A stretch of DNA of 7,158 bases from Candidatus Poseidoniaceae archaeon (GCA_022451765.1 JAKUNY010000019.1:1-7158); one strand, 5' to 3'; shown: positions 1 through 6,259, counted from the stretch's first letter. A program made the numbers and translations. Notes: generated by a model not told the origin, from the letters alone.

Positions 1-40
1 CGAGAAGGAGCCCGAGGATTCCAACAACTCGTCGACGCAT
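1..40 (-). CDS. Start of an unidentified gene downstream of coxB (partial, N-terminal 13 residues)
   Basis: Only the first 13 codons lie in the window: MRRRVVGILGLLL, then the edge. Three arginines followed by an uninterrupted hydrophobic run is what the start of a signal peptide or membrane anchor looks like, so the product is probably exported or membrane bound. The start is well supported. The ATG shares one base with the coxB TGA (TGATG), and a perfect GGAGGTGA ribosome binding site sits six bases upstream inside the coxB tail. This implies translation coupled to coxB in one operon. By context it could be an oxidase partner such as a copper protein, an assembly factor or another subunit, but nothing in 13 residues decides this. 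Confidence 0.7.
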   Translation of the reverse strand, partial: MRRRVVGILGLLL

Positions 41-1017
41 CACATCTCACCTCCGTCATAAGAGTCGGATGAACTTGTATCGCTCTTCGCTACGCCACTG
101 TCGTAGTCGCAAGTCATACCCTCGCGAGCGACGACCATGACCTGACCCGTCATGACGGAATGTTGCAGTCCACAGTATTCTGCACAACGGATCGGGAAGG
201 TCCCTGAATCGTCGGGCATGAAGTAGAGTGTTGTACCGTCTTCAAGGCCGGGTACGAAATCTTCTTTCATTCCCCATTCTGGAACCCAGAAGGCGTGTTG
301 TACACCGACGTTGCGAGTATCGGTTGTGTCGGCCGATTTGGATTTCATTGTTGCATCAACCAACTCATCGCATGGAACAATCATCGGGTCAGAGGGTGTA
401 ACGAAGGTATGGCCGCGAGGGATGTTTTCCCAGGTGTGGATGAGTGCATCCTCGGCGTCATAGACTTTGACGTAGGCATGTTGAGCGGAGTCGTAGTTGG
501 CAGTTATGGCCATCAAACTCGAACCATTGTTGATTTCATAATCGGATTTGTCGCTACCAATCTTCACTTTAACAGTCGTAGCCTCGGTGCCAGTGGCATC
601 GACCTGCATGACGCCTTGGTCCCACAAAACATCAATCCCCGTCCCGGTGTCTTCCCAAGTGAGCTGTTCGGCGTAGTCGAATTCGAAGTACCATTGGTAG
701 GCGTTGATGTTGATTTCAAAGGTTTCTTCCTCGTTTGGGTTCCAAACGGCTGTGTTGGACCCGAGCGCAAGAACGGTGAGCCACACCACAAGGATGGTGG
801 GCATGATGTAGAACATGGCCTCAAGCCTCGTATTGTGCCGATCGACGGGGAAGGCGCCCACTTCGATATGATCGATATTTGTCGTGTCCGGTTCTACGCC
901 TTCGCGATAGCGCAAAATAGCAGTAATGAGCCAACCGAATGTGAATATTGCTACTAGAATTGACCAGAACATGTATTTGTCATAAAGTACGTAGAAAACG
1001 GTATCTTCCGCCGGCAT
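40..1017 (-). CDS. coxB: Cytochrome c oxidase subunit II (CuA-type), with enlarged cupredoxin domain
   Basis: This 325-residue subunit of a haem-copper terminal oxidase takes electrons from a soluble or anchored donor (cytochrome c or a small copper protein) through the binuclear CuA site and passes them to subunit I. Two membrane segments are visible, at about residues 16-37 and 68-86, followed by the aromatic patch AYQWYFEF (106-113) and a cupredoxin domain on the outer face. All CuA ligands are present: His241 in QHAFWVP, then Cys278, Glu280, Cys282, His286 and Met289 in RCAEYCGLQHSVM. A full ligand set argues against a quinol oxidase. About 130 residues separate the aromatic patch from His241, much more than in typical family members, so the domain carries an insertion near 116-200. 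The C-terminus ends in a Ser/Asp-rich tail. The ATG at 1017 is preceded by GGGTG with five bases of spacing. The gene overlaps the next one downstream. Confidence 0.95.
   Translation of the reverse strand: MPAEDTVFYVLYDKYMFWSILVAIFTFGWLITAILRYREGVEPDTTNIDHIEVGAFPVDRHNTRLEAMFYIMPTILVVWLTVLALGSNTAVWNPNEEETFEININAYQWYFEFDYAEQLTWEDTGTGIDVLWDQGVMQVDATGTEATTVKVKIGSDKSDYEINNGSSLMAITANYDSAQHAYVKVYDAEDALIHTWENIPRGHTFVTPSDPMIVPCDELVDATMKSKSADTTDTRNVGVQHAFWVPEWGMKEDFVPGLEDGTTLYFMPDDSGTFPIRCAEYCGLQHSVMTGQVMVVAREGMTCDYDSGVAKSDTSSSDSYDGGEM
47..54 (-). promoter_or_regulatory. Perfect Shine-Dalgarno site for the gene starting at 40
   Basis: On the minus strand these bases read GGAGGTGA, a full match to the complement of the archaeal/bacterial 16S rRNA 3' end, six bases before the ATG at 40-38. 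It lies within the last codons of coxB (Gly-Gly-Glu), so the C-terminal coxB sequence doubles as the ribosome binding site of the next gene. Confidence 0.75.
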
Positions 1018-1050
1018 GGATGCACCCTGTTCAAAGGGGCGCGAGGGTCC

Positions 1051-1059
1051 ACTTTAAGC
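1051..1059 (-). promoter_or_regulatory. Possible box A (TATA-like) element for coxB
   Basis: The minus strand reads GCTTAAAGT about 38 bases upstream of the coxB ATG. This would place transcription start roughly 13 bases before the start codon, leaving room for the GGGTG ribosome binding site. A similar TTAAAGT lies upstream of the NERD gene at 1665. It departs from the TTTAWATA archaeal consensus, so the call is tentative. A second AT-rich block at 1101-1119 is the other candidate in this divergent region. Confidence 0.25.
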
Positions 1060-1100
1060 GTTGGCGTAAACCGGGCACCAGAGTGAAATTCTTTACGTTC

Positions 1101-1119
1101 ATTTTCTTTCATATTAATG
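1101..1119. promoter_or_regulatory. AT-rich core of the divergent coxB/Toprim intergenic region
   Basis: This is the most AT-rich stretch of the 168-base gap between the divergent starts at 1017 and 1186. It contains CATATTAATG, which can act as a TATA-like element on either strand. If used for the plus-strand Toprim gene it would give a leader of roughly 45 bases. It is a candidate only, since no transcription data are available. Confidence 0.3.
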
Positions 1120-1157
1120 TATGTTCTCCGGCAAACTCACACATCTTCAAGAACAAT

Positions 1158-1170
1158 ATTCATTGTGAAT
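1158..1170. repeat. 13-base inverted repeat upstream of the Toprim gene
   Basis: The sequence reads ATTCA-TTG-TGAAT: perfect five-base arms around a three-base centre, ending 15 bases before the ATG at 1186. The position fits an operator overlapping the leader or start of transcription. Five-base arms can arise by chance, so this is a weak call. Confidence 0.3.
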
Positions 1171-1185
1171 CAACTCGGTGCTACC

Positions 1186-1650
1186 ATGGACCCAACCAAC
1201 ACAATTCAGCGGTTTGCAACCGCCGGTAAGGCGTTGGGTGAAGCACGTCGAAGAAATCGAGACGAAGGATTCGCCATCATCGTTGAAGGTCCAAGGGACA
1301 AAATGGCACTTCTGCGCCTTGGATTTGACGGTCCAATCGAGGTTGTCAACCGGGGATGGGGCATGGATCGACTCACTGCTTATCTCTACGAAACGTACGG
1401 AACCCGAACCCACGACCGCCGTTCGACCATGACCCTGCTGATGGACTGGGATCGAACCGGAGGCAGGCTGCAAGCCAATCTCCGTCGCCGGCTTGAGTCG
1501 TTCGATGTTCAAATCGATGAAGATCTCCGCAAGGTCTTGATGCGGACTCTAAAACCTGAGACACGCGTCGTCGAAAGTCTTGGTGGACTTGCCGGAGCGT
1601 TGGTACCTCACATGGACATGGTTGCTCTCATCCGTAAGGACGATGTCTAA
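1186..1650 (+). CDS. Small Toprim-domain protein (archaeal RNase M5-like family)
   Basis: The protein has 154 residues and is essentially one Toprim fold, the metal-binding catalytic domain shared by DnaG primases, topoisomerases, OLD nucleases and RNase M5. The first motif is IIVEGPRDKMALLRLG (31-46), with the conserved acidic Glu34. The second is LLMDWDRTG (84-92), with the DxD pair Asp87/Asp89. Basic stretches (RRRNR at 21-25, RRR at 100-102) could contact nucleic acid. Single-domain archaeal proteins like this are usually annotated as Toprim or RNase M5-like, and their substrate is not firmly established. I chose the ATG at 1186, not the in-frame ATG at 1117, because GGTG stands five bases upstream, the same arrangement as at coxB, and the extra 23 residues look unlike a domain. 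A NERD-domain gene follows after 45 bases on the same strand, so cotranscription is plausible. Confidence 0.85.
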   Translation: MDPTNTIQRFATAGKALGEARRRNRDEGFAIIVEGPRDKMALLRLGFDGPIEVVNRGWGMDRLTAYLYETYGTRTHDRRSTMTLLMDWDRTGGRLQANLRRRLESFDVQIDEDLRKVLMRTLKPETRVVESLGGLAGALVPHMDMVALIRKDDV

Positions 1651-1662
1651 CTGCGCGGGTGG

Positions 1663-1673
1663 AAGTTAAAGTA
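1663..1673 (+). promoter_or_regulatory. Possible box A element for the NERD gene
   Basis: AAGTTAAAGTA lies in the 45-base gap after the Toprim stop, centred about 28 bases before the ATG at 1696. That spacing would produce a leaderless or nearly leaderless transcript, common in archaea, and agrees with the lack of a clear Shine-Dalgarno sequence before this ATG. The TTAAAGT core also occurs upstream of coxB. Readthrough from the Toprim gene is the alternative. Confidence 0.3.
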
Positions 1674-1695
1674 CCCTCCAACCCTAAACACCATC

Positions 1696-2910
1696 ATGGG
1701 CATTCTGCGCAACTACCGTTGGTTGAAAGCCCGGGACCTCAAATCCTACCCAAAGCCGGACTTTGCGAAGAAGGCTGCAACCGAAGCGGAAGTTGCAGTG
1801 TGTGAAGCCTTGCGCCAACTGGATGATGTTGTCGAAGTATACCATTCAGCCCGTATCGATCAAATCATCAGCGGAAAAAGTCGTCGCGAAGCGGACATCA
1901 TTGCGCTTCTGCGAAATCGAATTGTCTTCATCGAAGTCAAGAATTACAAGGGCGACATTGAAATGATCGACAATGTGCTTCATCAAAACGGTCGATCGAG
2001 AGGTTGGACGTTTGCAAAGCTTGAGGAAGCGGTTGGCCGTTTCCATGAAATCAGCCGACATGTAGGAATCGAAATACAGCAAGATGTGATCGAGACCGTC
2101 TTGGCCTGCGTCGGCTTTGCAAACGTGGATGCGAGTGTCAAACCACGAGCGCTCACTGGCTCCTTTGTTGCGAAATCAAAAGAGGAGCTCTTTTCACTTC
2201 TTAGAATATCTGACGAGCACCACGAGGATTTCGATGAAGAGACACTCAAAGCCCTCAAGAAATTGCTTTCCATGTTTGGGACGTGGGATGCAATCGAATT
2301 CCCGAACGAAGCACAACATGAGGGCGACCTCATCCAGCCACGCGACAAGGTCCGGGAATGGACAGTTAGCTACTCTGAATGTCGTGTGCGAAATTATCGA
2401 AGTTGGTTGAGTTCGTTTTTGGGTGGGCGGATATTAGTCGGTGCTCTCATCCCAAGACTCGGAGACAACGTTCAGACCATCGATCTTGACCAACACGAGA
2501 TTGCAGTACTGCACAACCCACATGAACGCATCGATGAAGAATACCCGTTTGAGGACGTTGGAGTGTTGACCTTTGGATACAAGGAAGTTCCCGATTGGAG
2601 CAAAGTACAATTGATGAAACCAAAGAAACAAGCCAACAAACGAGAAACTGTCATCCCCACACCTCAAGAGGGTGACGTCATCAAGCAGGCTCGAATCCTT
2701 CGCCACCTTACCGAAGGAGCACATCAAGGCATCGTTTTTCGTTTGGACGATAAGAACGAAGGCGTTCTCTGGCGAGACCAAATGTCGGTAATGGAATGGG
2801 ACAACAGGGACATGCTCATGGCAGTAAACTCAGCTCATGACATTGAAGTTACATCCTCAAGATTCGACAAGTCGAAGAAACGGTGGCGAATTAAAGTGAA
2901 GACGATTTAA
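1696..2910 (+). CDS. NERD (PD-(D/E)XK-like) nuclease-domain protein with C-terminal S1-like OB fold
   Basis: A 404-residue soluble protein, with no signal peptide or membrane segment. Residues about 27-125 match the NERD domain, a nuclease-related fold of the PD-(D/E)XK class. A helix with Glu30/Glu32 (TEAEVAVCEAL) comes first, then READIIAL with Asp67, then VFIEVKNYKGDI with Glu80 and Lys82. The Asp...Glu-x-Lys triad is intact, so metal-dependent cleavage is plausible; activity of the family is known only in part. The middle region (about 130-310) has no fold I recognise. Residues 323-404 follow an S1/OB-fold pattern: EGDVIKQARIL, then GIVFRLDDKNEGVLW, then HDIEVTSSRFDKSKKRWRIKV, which suggests RNA or single-stranded nucleic acid binding. 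The S1 call is made by eye. The upstream Toprim gene, 45 bases away, hints at a shared role in RNA or DNA processing. Its stop faces the Lrp gene stop with five bases between. Confidence 0.8.
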   Translation: MGILRNYRWLKARDLKSYPKPDFAKKAATEAEVAVCEALRQLDDVVEVYHSARIDQIISGKSRREADIIALLRNRIVFIEVKNYKGDIEMIDNVLHQNGRSRGWTFAKLEEAVGRFHEISRHVGIEIQQDVIETVLACVGFANVDASVKPRALTGSFVAKSKEELFSLLRISDEHHEDFDEETLKALKKLLSMFGTWDAIEFPNEAQHEGDLIQPRDKVREWTVSYSECRVRNYRSWLSSFLGGRILVGALIPRLGDNVQTIDLDQHEIAVLHNPHERIDEEYPFEDVGVLTFGYKEVPDWSKVQLMKPKKQANKRETVIPTPQEGDVIKQARILRHLTEGAHQGIVFRLDDKNEGVLWRDQMSVMEWDNRDMLMAVNSAHDIEVTSSRFDKSKKRWRIKVKTI

Positions 2911-2915
2911 CCGAT

Positions 2916-3371
2916 TCACTCTTCAGTTGGAACGACCCGCCCGTCTTCTTTTACCGTGTTGAGAACGACTTGTGTAAACGACCGTTGAACGCCTTGCAGT
3001 GTGAAGACGGTCTTGGTTAAATCGTCCAAATCCTTTCGTCCCCGGACGCGAGCAAGGACCATTGAATCGTAATCACCTGTTACGTCATAAACAGCGAACA
3101 CACGAGGATCAGCAGCGATTTGTTGCTGAACGTCGATCATCGAGCCTTTCTGAATAGTTAACCCTGTAATGACGGTCATGGTCCACCCAATGCTCTCGGC
3201 ATCAAGAAGCACAGTGTAACCCTTGATGACGCCCATTCCTTCGAGACGTCGCAGACGGTTCGTGATGGTCCCTTGAGCGACGCCGACGCGTTTAGCAAGA
3301 CCTCGTTGACTGATTCGTGCATCTTCAAGCAAAGCTGCAAGGAGGTCACGGTCGGTCGCATCGAGGTCCAT
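2916..3371 (-). CDS. Lrp/AsnC family transcriptional regulator
   Basis: The protein has 151 residues, the usual length for the family. The N-terminal helix-turn-helix (about 3-50) has the standard opening, MDLDATDRDLLAALLEDARIS, and the recognition part VGVAQGTITNRLRRLEGMGVIKG. The C-terminal RAM/AsnC ligand-binding domain (about 65-140) contains the signature VYDVTGDYDSMVLARV (94-109), which forms the oligomer and effector site. Such proteins bind DNA as dimers to octamers and respond to amino acids or related small molecules. The ligand here cannot be told. The ATG at 3371 gives the canonical N-terminus although no clear Shine-Dalgarno precedes it. It lies nine bases after the membrane-protein stop, so it is probably the third gene of the cluster begun by the methyltransferase and may regulate that cluster or itself. 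Confidence 0.93.
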   Translation of the reverse strand: MDLDATDRDLLAALLEDARISQRGLAKRVGVAQGTITNRLRRLEGMGVIKGYTVLLDAESIGWTMTVITGLTIQKGSMIDVQQQIAADPRVFAVYDVTGDYDSMVLARVRGRKDLDDLTKTVFTLQGVQRSFTQVVLNTVKEDGRVVPTEE

Positions 3372-3380
3372 GCGAGGACG

Positions 3381-4520
3381 TCAGTCTTGCTCATCTTCAA
3401 CGCTTCGTTGTGATTTGTTGCGGAGTGGCAAGCGAATGTTTTGTGTCCATCCACCTAATGTATCGACTTCCATCTTCAATCTCAGAACGAGAGGTTCGTG
3501 ATGCCATTTCTTGAAACGTACATCAAAGCTTAGATTTGAACCGGAATCGATGGTGCTTCGCTTCACACCGCCTCGCATCGACCAAGGTTCTGTAGCCTCG
3601 CAACCCTGAATCGCTACGTCCCTTCGCTTGGCATCAACTTCGATGACGATGGCGGGATCTTTCCCATCCTTCCATCGCGCTCGAACTTCTGGTAAACCAT
3701 GTTCTTGATTGAACGAACTGCGAACCACGGTGAAAAGGATGACGAGGGTGACAGCAATGAAAGCGAGCGGGGGCAAATAATCCAACAGCCCGACATTCTC
3801 ACTTGACGTTGGTACGGATGTTTCGTACAAAGCGATGGCTCCAGGAGGATCAATCGAGTCCGCTTCTGCGCCCATGACCACGATAAGTACCTTCCAGCCA
3901 TAGCGTTCTTCGGAGAGGTCAACGCCGGCAGCGAAGAGATGCTCATACGACACGGTTACATTGACGTTTGAAACGTTCCCAGCCGTCCGATAGAATCCAG
4001 CCTCTGAGCTGAGATCGCGTACGAGGTAGGACAGTTCCCTTCCGTGATTGTCCTCGCTGTTTTCGTCAACAAACAGGAACTGCATGATGACATCATTACG
4101 CAAGTCGACGAGAGGTGCTACCGTCAAATCTGCGAAGAGATAGTACTGTTCTTCGATATCGGAGCGGATTGAAAATGTGCCTTCCACATCGATGAGGTGT
4201 TGACGTTGCTCGCTGTTGTTTCCGTTGAGGATGGAACGACTTTCATTTAATTCAATCCCCATATTTCCTGCACGAAGATTTGCATCATCATCGGGCCATG
4301 TAGAACCGGTCTGATCGCTGTATCGCCACCACTGAACAACGATGTCGTCGTCGGTGGTTGCCATGCAGTTAGTGCAAGTCACAGTTGAACTAGGAAAGTG
4401 TTCGATGTACCTGCGTTCAGCGTCGATTGGTTGCCCGACATCCCATTCAATGTGAACACTGGTTGCTGCGGATGCAAGCGGGAGAAGTAGGATGAGGAGG
4501 AGGGCTGCAATACGTCTCAT
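3381..4520 (-). CDS. Signal-peptide, single-anchor membrane protein of unknown function
   Basis: I do not recognise the family of this 379-residue protein. Residues 1-19 form a clear signal peptide (MRRIAALLLILLLPLASA, probable cleavage after the ASA). Residues 20-245 should lie outside the cell. They contain a CxxC pair (Cys49, Cys52), an acidic Asp run and several N-x-S/T sequons (Asn92, Asn101, Asn182, Asn187) that could be glycosylated in an archaeon. A membrane helix follows at about 247-267 (LPPLAFIAVTLVILFTVV). The remaining 110 residues should be cytoplasmic. They look beta-rich and basic, ending in an acidic tail. The topology resembles a sensor or scaffold with an outer and an inner domain, but no enzymatic motif is visible. 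The start is firm: it overlaps the methyltransferase stop as ATGA and has GGAGG seven bases upstream. The Lrp gene follows nine bases after its stop. Confidence 0.85.
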   Translation of the reverse strand: MRRIAALLLILLLPLASAATSVHIEWDVGQPIDAERRYIEHFPSSTVTCTNCMATTDDDIVVQWWRYSDQTGSTWPDDDANLRAGNMGIELNESRSILNGNNSEQRQHLIDVEGTFSIRSDIEEQYYLFADLTVAPLVDLRNDVIMQFLFVDENSEDNHGRELSYLVRDLSSEAGFYRTAGNVSNVNVTVSYEHLFAAGVDLSEERYGWKVLIVVMGAEADSIDPPGAIALYETSVPTSSENVGLLDYLPPLAFIAVTLVILFTVVRSSFNQEHGLPEVRARWKDGKDPAIVIEVDAKRRDVAIQGCEATEPWSMRGGVKRSTIDSGSNLSFDVRFKKWHHEPLVLRLKMEVDTLGGWTQNIRLPLRNKSQRSVEDEQD

Positions 4521-6226
4521 TCCTTTTCCTCCAAGTTTAATCGAATCGAGAGCAACCGACGTTCACCTTTGTCGAGCATAAGTGTGATTCGCTCACCACA
4601 CCACGCGTTGATGATCAAGGCTCCTGTTTCATGTTGACATCTCAGCAAAAAGGCTCCTTTTGGTGACGTTTCATTGGCAAAAACAACCGCGGGTTCCAAT
4701 GCTTCACCTCTGAGGAGACGCAGCAAAACATCCGCATCGATGTCAGGCAGGTCTTCAGATAATTGATCGAAAAGCAACGGAATGGACTCTTGTCGAGCCC
4801 GCCAGTTTCCGTTCTTTGAAACAAACGCTGGAAGACCAACGTGGAGAACTTGGAGTGGGTGAAAGGTCCCTTCCGGCCATCGATCGCCACGCTTATTGGG
4901 CGTTTCTTGAGCCCATATACGGTTGTAAACCAACGGAGGAGCAATTGCCATTCGTTTTCCTCGCTTCCACCATGAATAGTCAGCATTGTCCAATCTGCAC
5001 TGTTGCATAACAACTGCAGCCTCCTCTTGCGTTGCGCCATGAACGGTGTGCCGGTTTGGTTTTGGTGCCTCGAGAGGTCTTGATTCCCATCCTGATTCTT
5101 CCCGTCGTTTTGCCAGTTTATCGATGAACGTTCTCGCAACACCCTCGGGGGTTGCATCTTCTCGATGGCGAAGAAGCGCAACGAAGAATCCGCCAGTGTT
5201 GTTGTCCTGAGGATACAATCGGCGGGTCTTGCTCAGAGCGTCCAAAATTGCACCATCCGATGGAGGAAGGTAGCGCTCATCGAAGAACGGAACATCTTGC
5301 GGACGTTGTGAAACTATTCCTTGCTCGTCCAATGGACTCCATGCAGAAAGCCCTTGATGCCAAACCAATCCATCAACGTTGGATTCATCGATTTCAATGA
5401 CGTCCATCCAAGGGCATTTCTGAATCAACTCAGCGATCACTGCTTCGTTTTCAACCGGGTCGATCGAGCATGTCGAGTAGACCATCGTCCCGCCGGGTCG
5501 AAGCAATTGAGCTCCCCTTGATGCGATATCAACTTGCAACTGAAACATGGTGCGCCCACCTTTGGGTGACCAACTCCACCAGACATCCTTGTTCTTTCGT
5601 GAGGTGGCACTGCCTGTACACGGCACATCGGCGACGATTGCATCAAACCCTGGCTTAGGTATTCGCCCAACGTGGCGACCATCGTGCTGCGTAATCATCA
5701 CGTTGTGGAGTGAGAGGCGACCTCGGTTGCTTGCGAGCATGTTGACTCTTCCAGAAATTGGTTCATTGGCAACCACCACGCCCGTCGGAGCCATTCGCTC
5801 AGCAGCATGGGTTGCTTTAGATCCCGGAGCAGCACAGAGGTCGAGGAGGAGTTCGTTTGGTTGAGGATTGAGAACGAGAATGGGGAGCATACTCGCAGCC
5901 TCTTGGCGCGTCACACGACCCGTATCGTGAAGAAATGCAAGCAATTCTCTTGTCCCGTCGCGAGGGGCTTGACCACGGGCAAATGGGAGTTGATAGGCTT
6001 CGTTCCCAATCGACCACTTCAACGGTGTTGCACCCATGGCGATGAGTTGTTTCCTTGTCCACTCGATGTCGTAGTGATGCATGGTCAGTCGCAGGGTTTC
6101 AGGGAGCGGCTTTGTGGCCATTTGAATCCACTTGCTTCGGTCAATTCCGAGTGATTCAGCAAGACCGGTGAGCGGAGCAACTTCGGCTTGAGCGAGAAGA
6201 CCATCCTCACCGCTTCGCTCGCCCAT
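4517..6226 (-). CDS. Trm4/NSUN2-like RNA cytosine-C5 methyltransferase (NOL1/NOP2/Sun family)
   Basis: This 569-residue cytoplasmic enzyme is predicted to transfer a methyl group from S-adenosylmethionine to C5 of cytosine in RNA, most likely tRNA. Visible in order are an N-terminal segment with KPLPETLRLT (39-48) and RQEAASMLP (107-115), the SAM-binding loop DLCAAPGSKATHAAE (129-143), motif IV DVPCTGSATSRKNKDVW (200-216) with Cys203, and motif VI YSTCSIDPVENEA (250-262) with the catalytic nucleophile Cys253. LYPQDNNTGGFFVALL (337-352) closes the catalytic domain. RKNKDVW and QDNNTGGFFVA are characteristic of eukaryotic Trm4/NSUN2 and less so of bacterial RsmB/RsmF. The C-terminal part (about 415-569) also resembles the NSUN2 tail: VLHVGLPAFV, WRARQESIPLLF, then WCGERITLML. 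Loss of function is not indicated, as both cysteines are intact. The alternative is an rRNA target. It leads an apparent operon with the membrane protein and Lrp genes. Confidence 0.92.
   Translation of the reverse strand: MGERSGEDGLLAQAEVAPLTGLAESLGIDRSKWIQMATKPLPETLRLTMHHYDIEWTRKQLIAMGATPLKWSIGNEAYQLPFARGQAPRDGTRELLAFLHDTGRVTRQEAASMLPILVLNPQPNELLLDLCAAPGSKATHAAERMAPTGVVVANEPISGRVNMLASNRGRLSLHNVMITQHDGRHVGRIPKPGFDAIVADVPCTGSATSRKNKDVWWSWSPKGGRTMFQLQVDIASRGAQLLRPGGTMVYSTCSIDPVENEAVIAELIQKCPWMDVIEIDESNVDGLVWHQGLSAWSPLDEQGIVSQRPQDVPFFDERYLPPSDGAILDALSKTRRLYPQDNNTGGFFVALLRHREDATPEGVARTFIDKLAKRREESGWESRPLEAPKPNRHTVHGATQEEAAVVMQQCRLDNADYSWWKRGKRMAIAPPLVYNRIWAQETPNKRGDRWPEGTFHPLQVLHVGLPAFVSKNGNWRARQESIPLLFDQLSEDLPDIDADVLLRLLRGEALEPAVVFANETSPKGAFLLRCQHETGALIINAWCGERITLMLDKGERRLLSIRLNLEEKE
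4528..4532 (-). promoter_or_regulatory. Shine-Dalgarno GGAGG for the membrane protein gene
   Basis: The minus strand reads GGAGGAAAAGGA directly before the ATG at 4520, within the last codons of the methyltransferase gene (Leu-Glu-Glu-Lys-Glu). Together with the ATGA stop/start overlap it fixes the start and indicates coupled translation. Confidence 0.7.
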
Positions 6227-6237
6227 GCCAGACCCTG

Positions 6238-6259
6238 AAGACGCATCCCTTTGTGTCTT
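6238..6259. repeat. Imperfect 22-base dyad in the divergent gap
   Basis: AAGACGC and GTGTCTT form seven-base arms with one mismatch around an eight-base centre, in the 61-base gap between the divergent starts at 6226 and about 6288. The length and position would suit a dimeric regulator such as the Lrp encoded in this cluster, but the link is only positional. No good TATA element is visible in this gap on either strand. Confidence 0.25.

Noticed and set aside
295..957. A 220-codon plus-strand open frame opposite coxB
   Set aside because: It lies entirely antisense to a gene with a full CuA ligand set. Its translation has no recognisable domain and odd Cys/Gly/Val-rich composition, as expected from the opposite strand of a conserved gene.
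1117..1185. N-terminal extension of the Toprim protein from an upstream ATG
   Set aside because: The extra 23 residues look unstructured, there is no ribosome binding site before that ATG, and they overlap the AT-rich promoter-like block. The ATG at 1186 has GGTG at the same spacing as coxB.
1186..2910. Reading the Toprim and NERD genes as a phage-defence system
   Set aside because: There is no ATPase, helicase, toxin/antitoxin pair, integrase or other mobile context nearby. The neighbours are housekeeping genes, so a defence label would go beyond the evidence.
2905..2918. A terminator between the convergent NERD and Lrp genes
   Set aside because: Only five bases separate the stop codons, with no T-run or hairpin that I can see. 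Any termination must occur inside the opposing genes.
3176..3454. A 92-codon frame across the Lrp start and the end of the membrane protein gene
   Set aside because: It spans the junction of two well-supported genes in a different frame and shows no domain.
4642..5181. A 179-codon minus-strand open frame inside the methyltransferase gene
   Set aside because: It is in another frame of the same strand within a region where the NSUN2-like frame shows conserved motifs. Its product lacks domain features and has no ribosome binding site of note.
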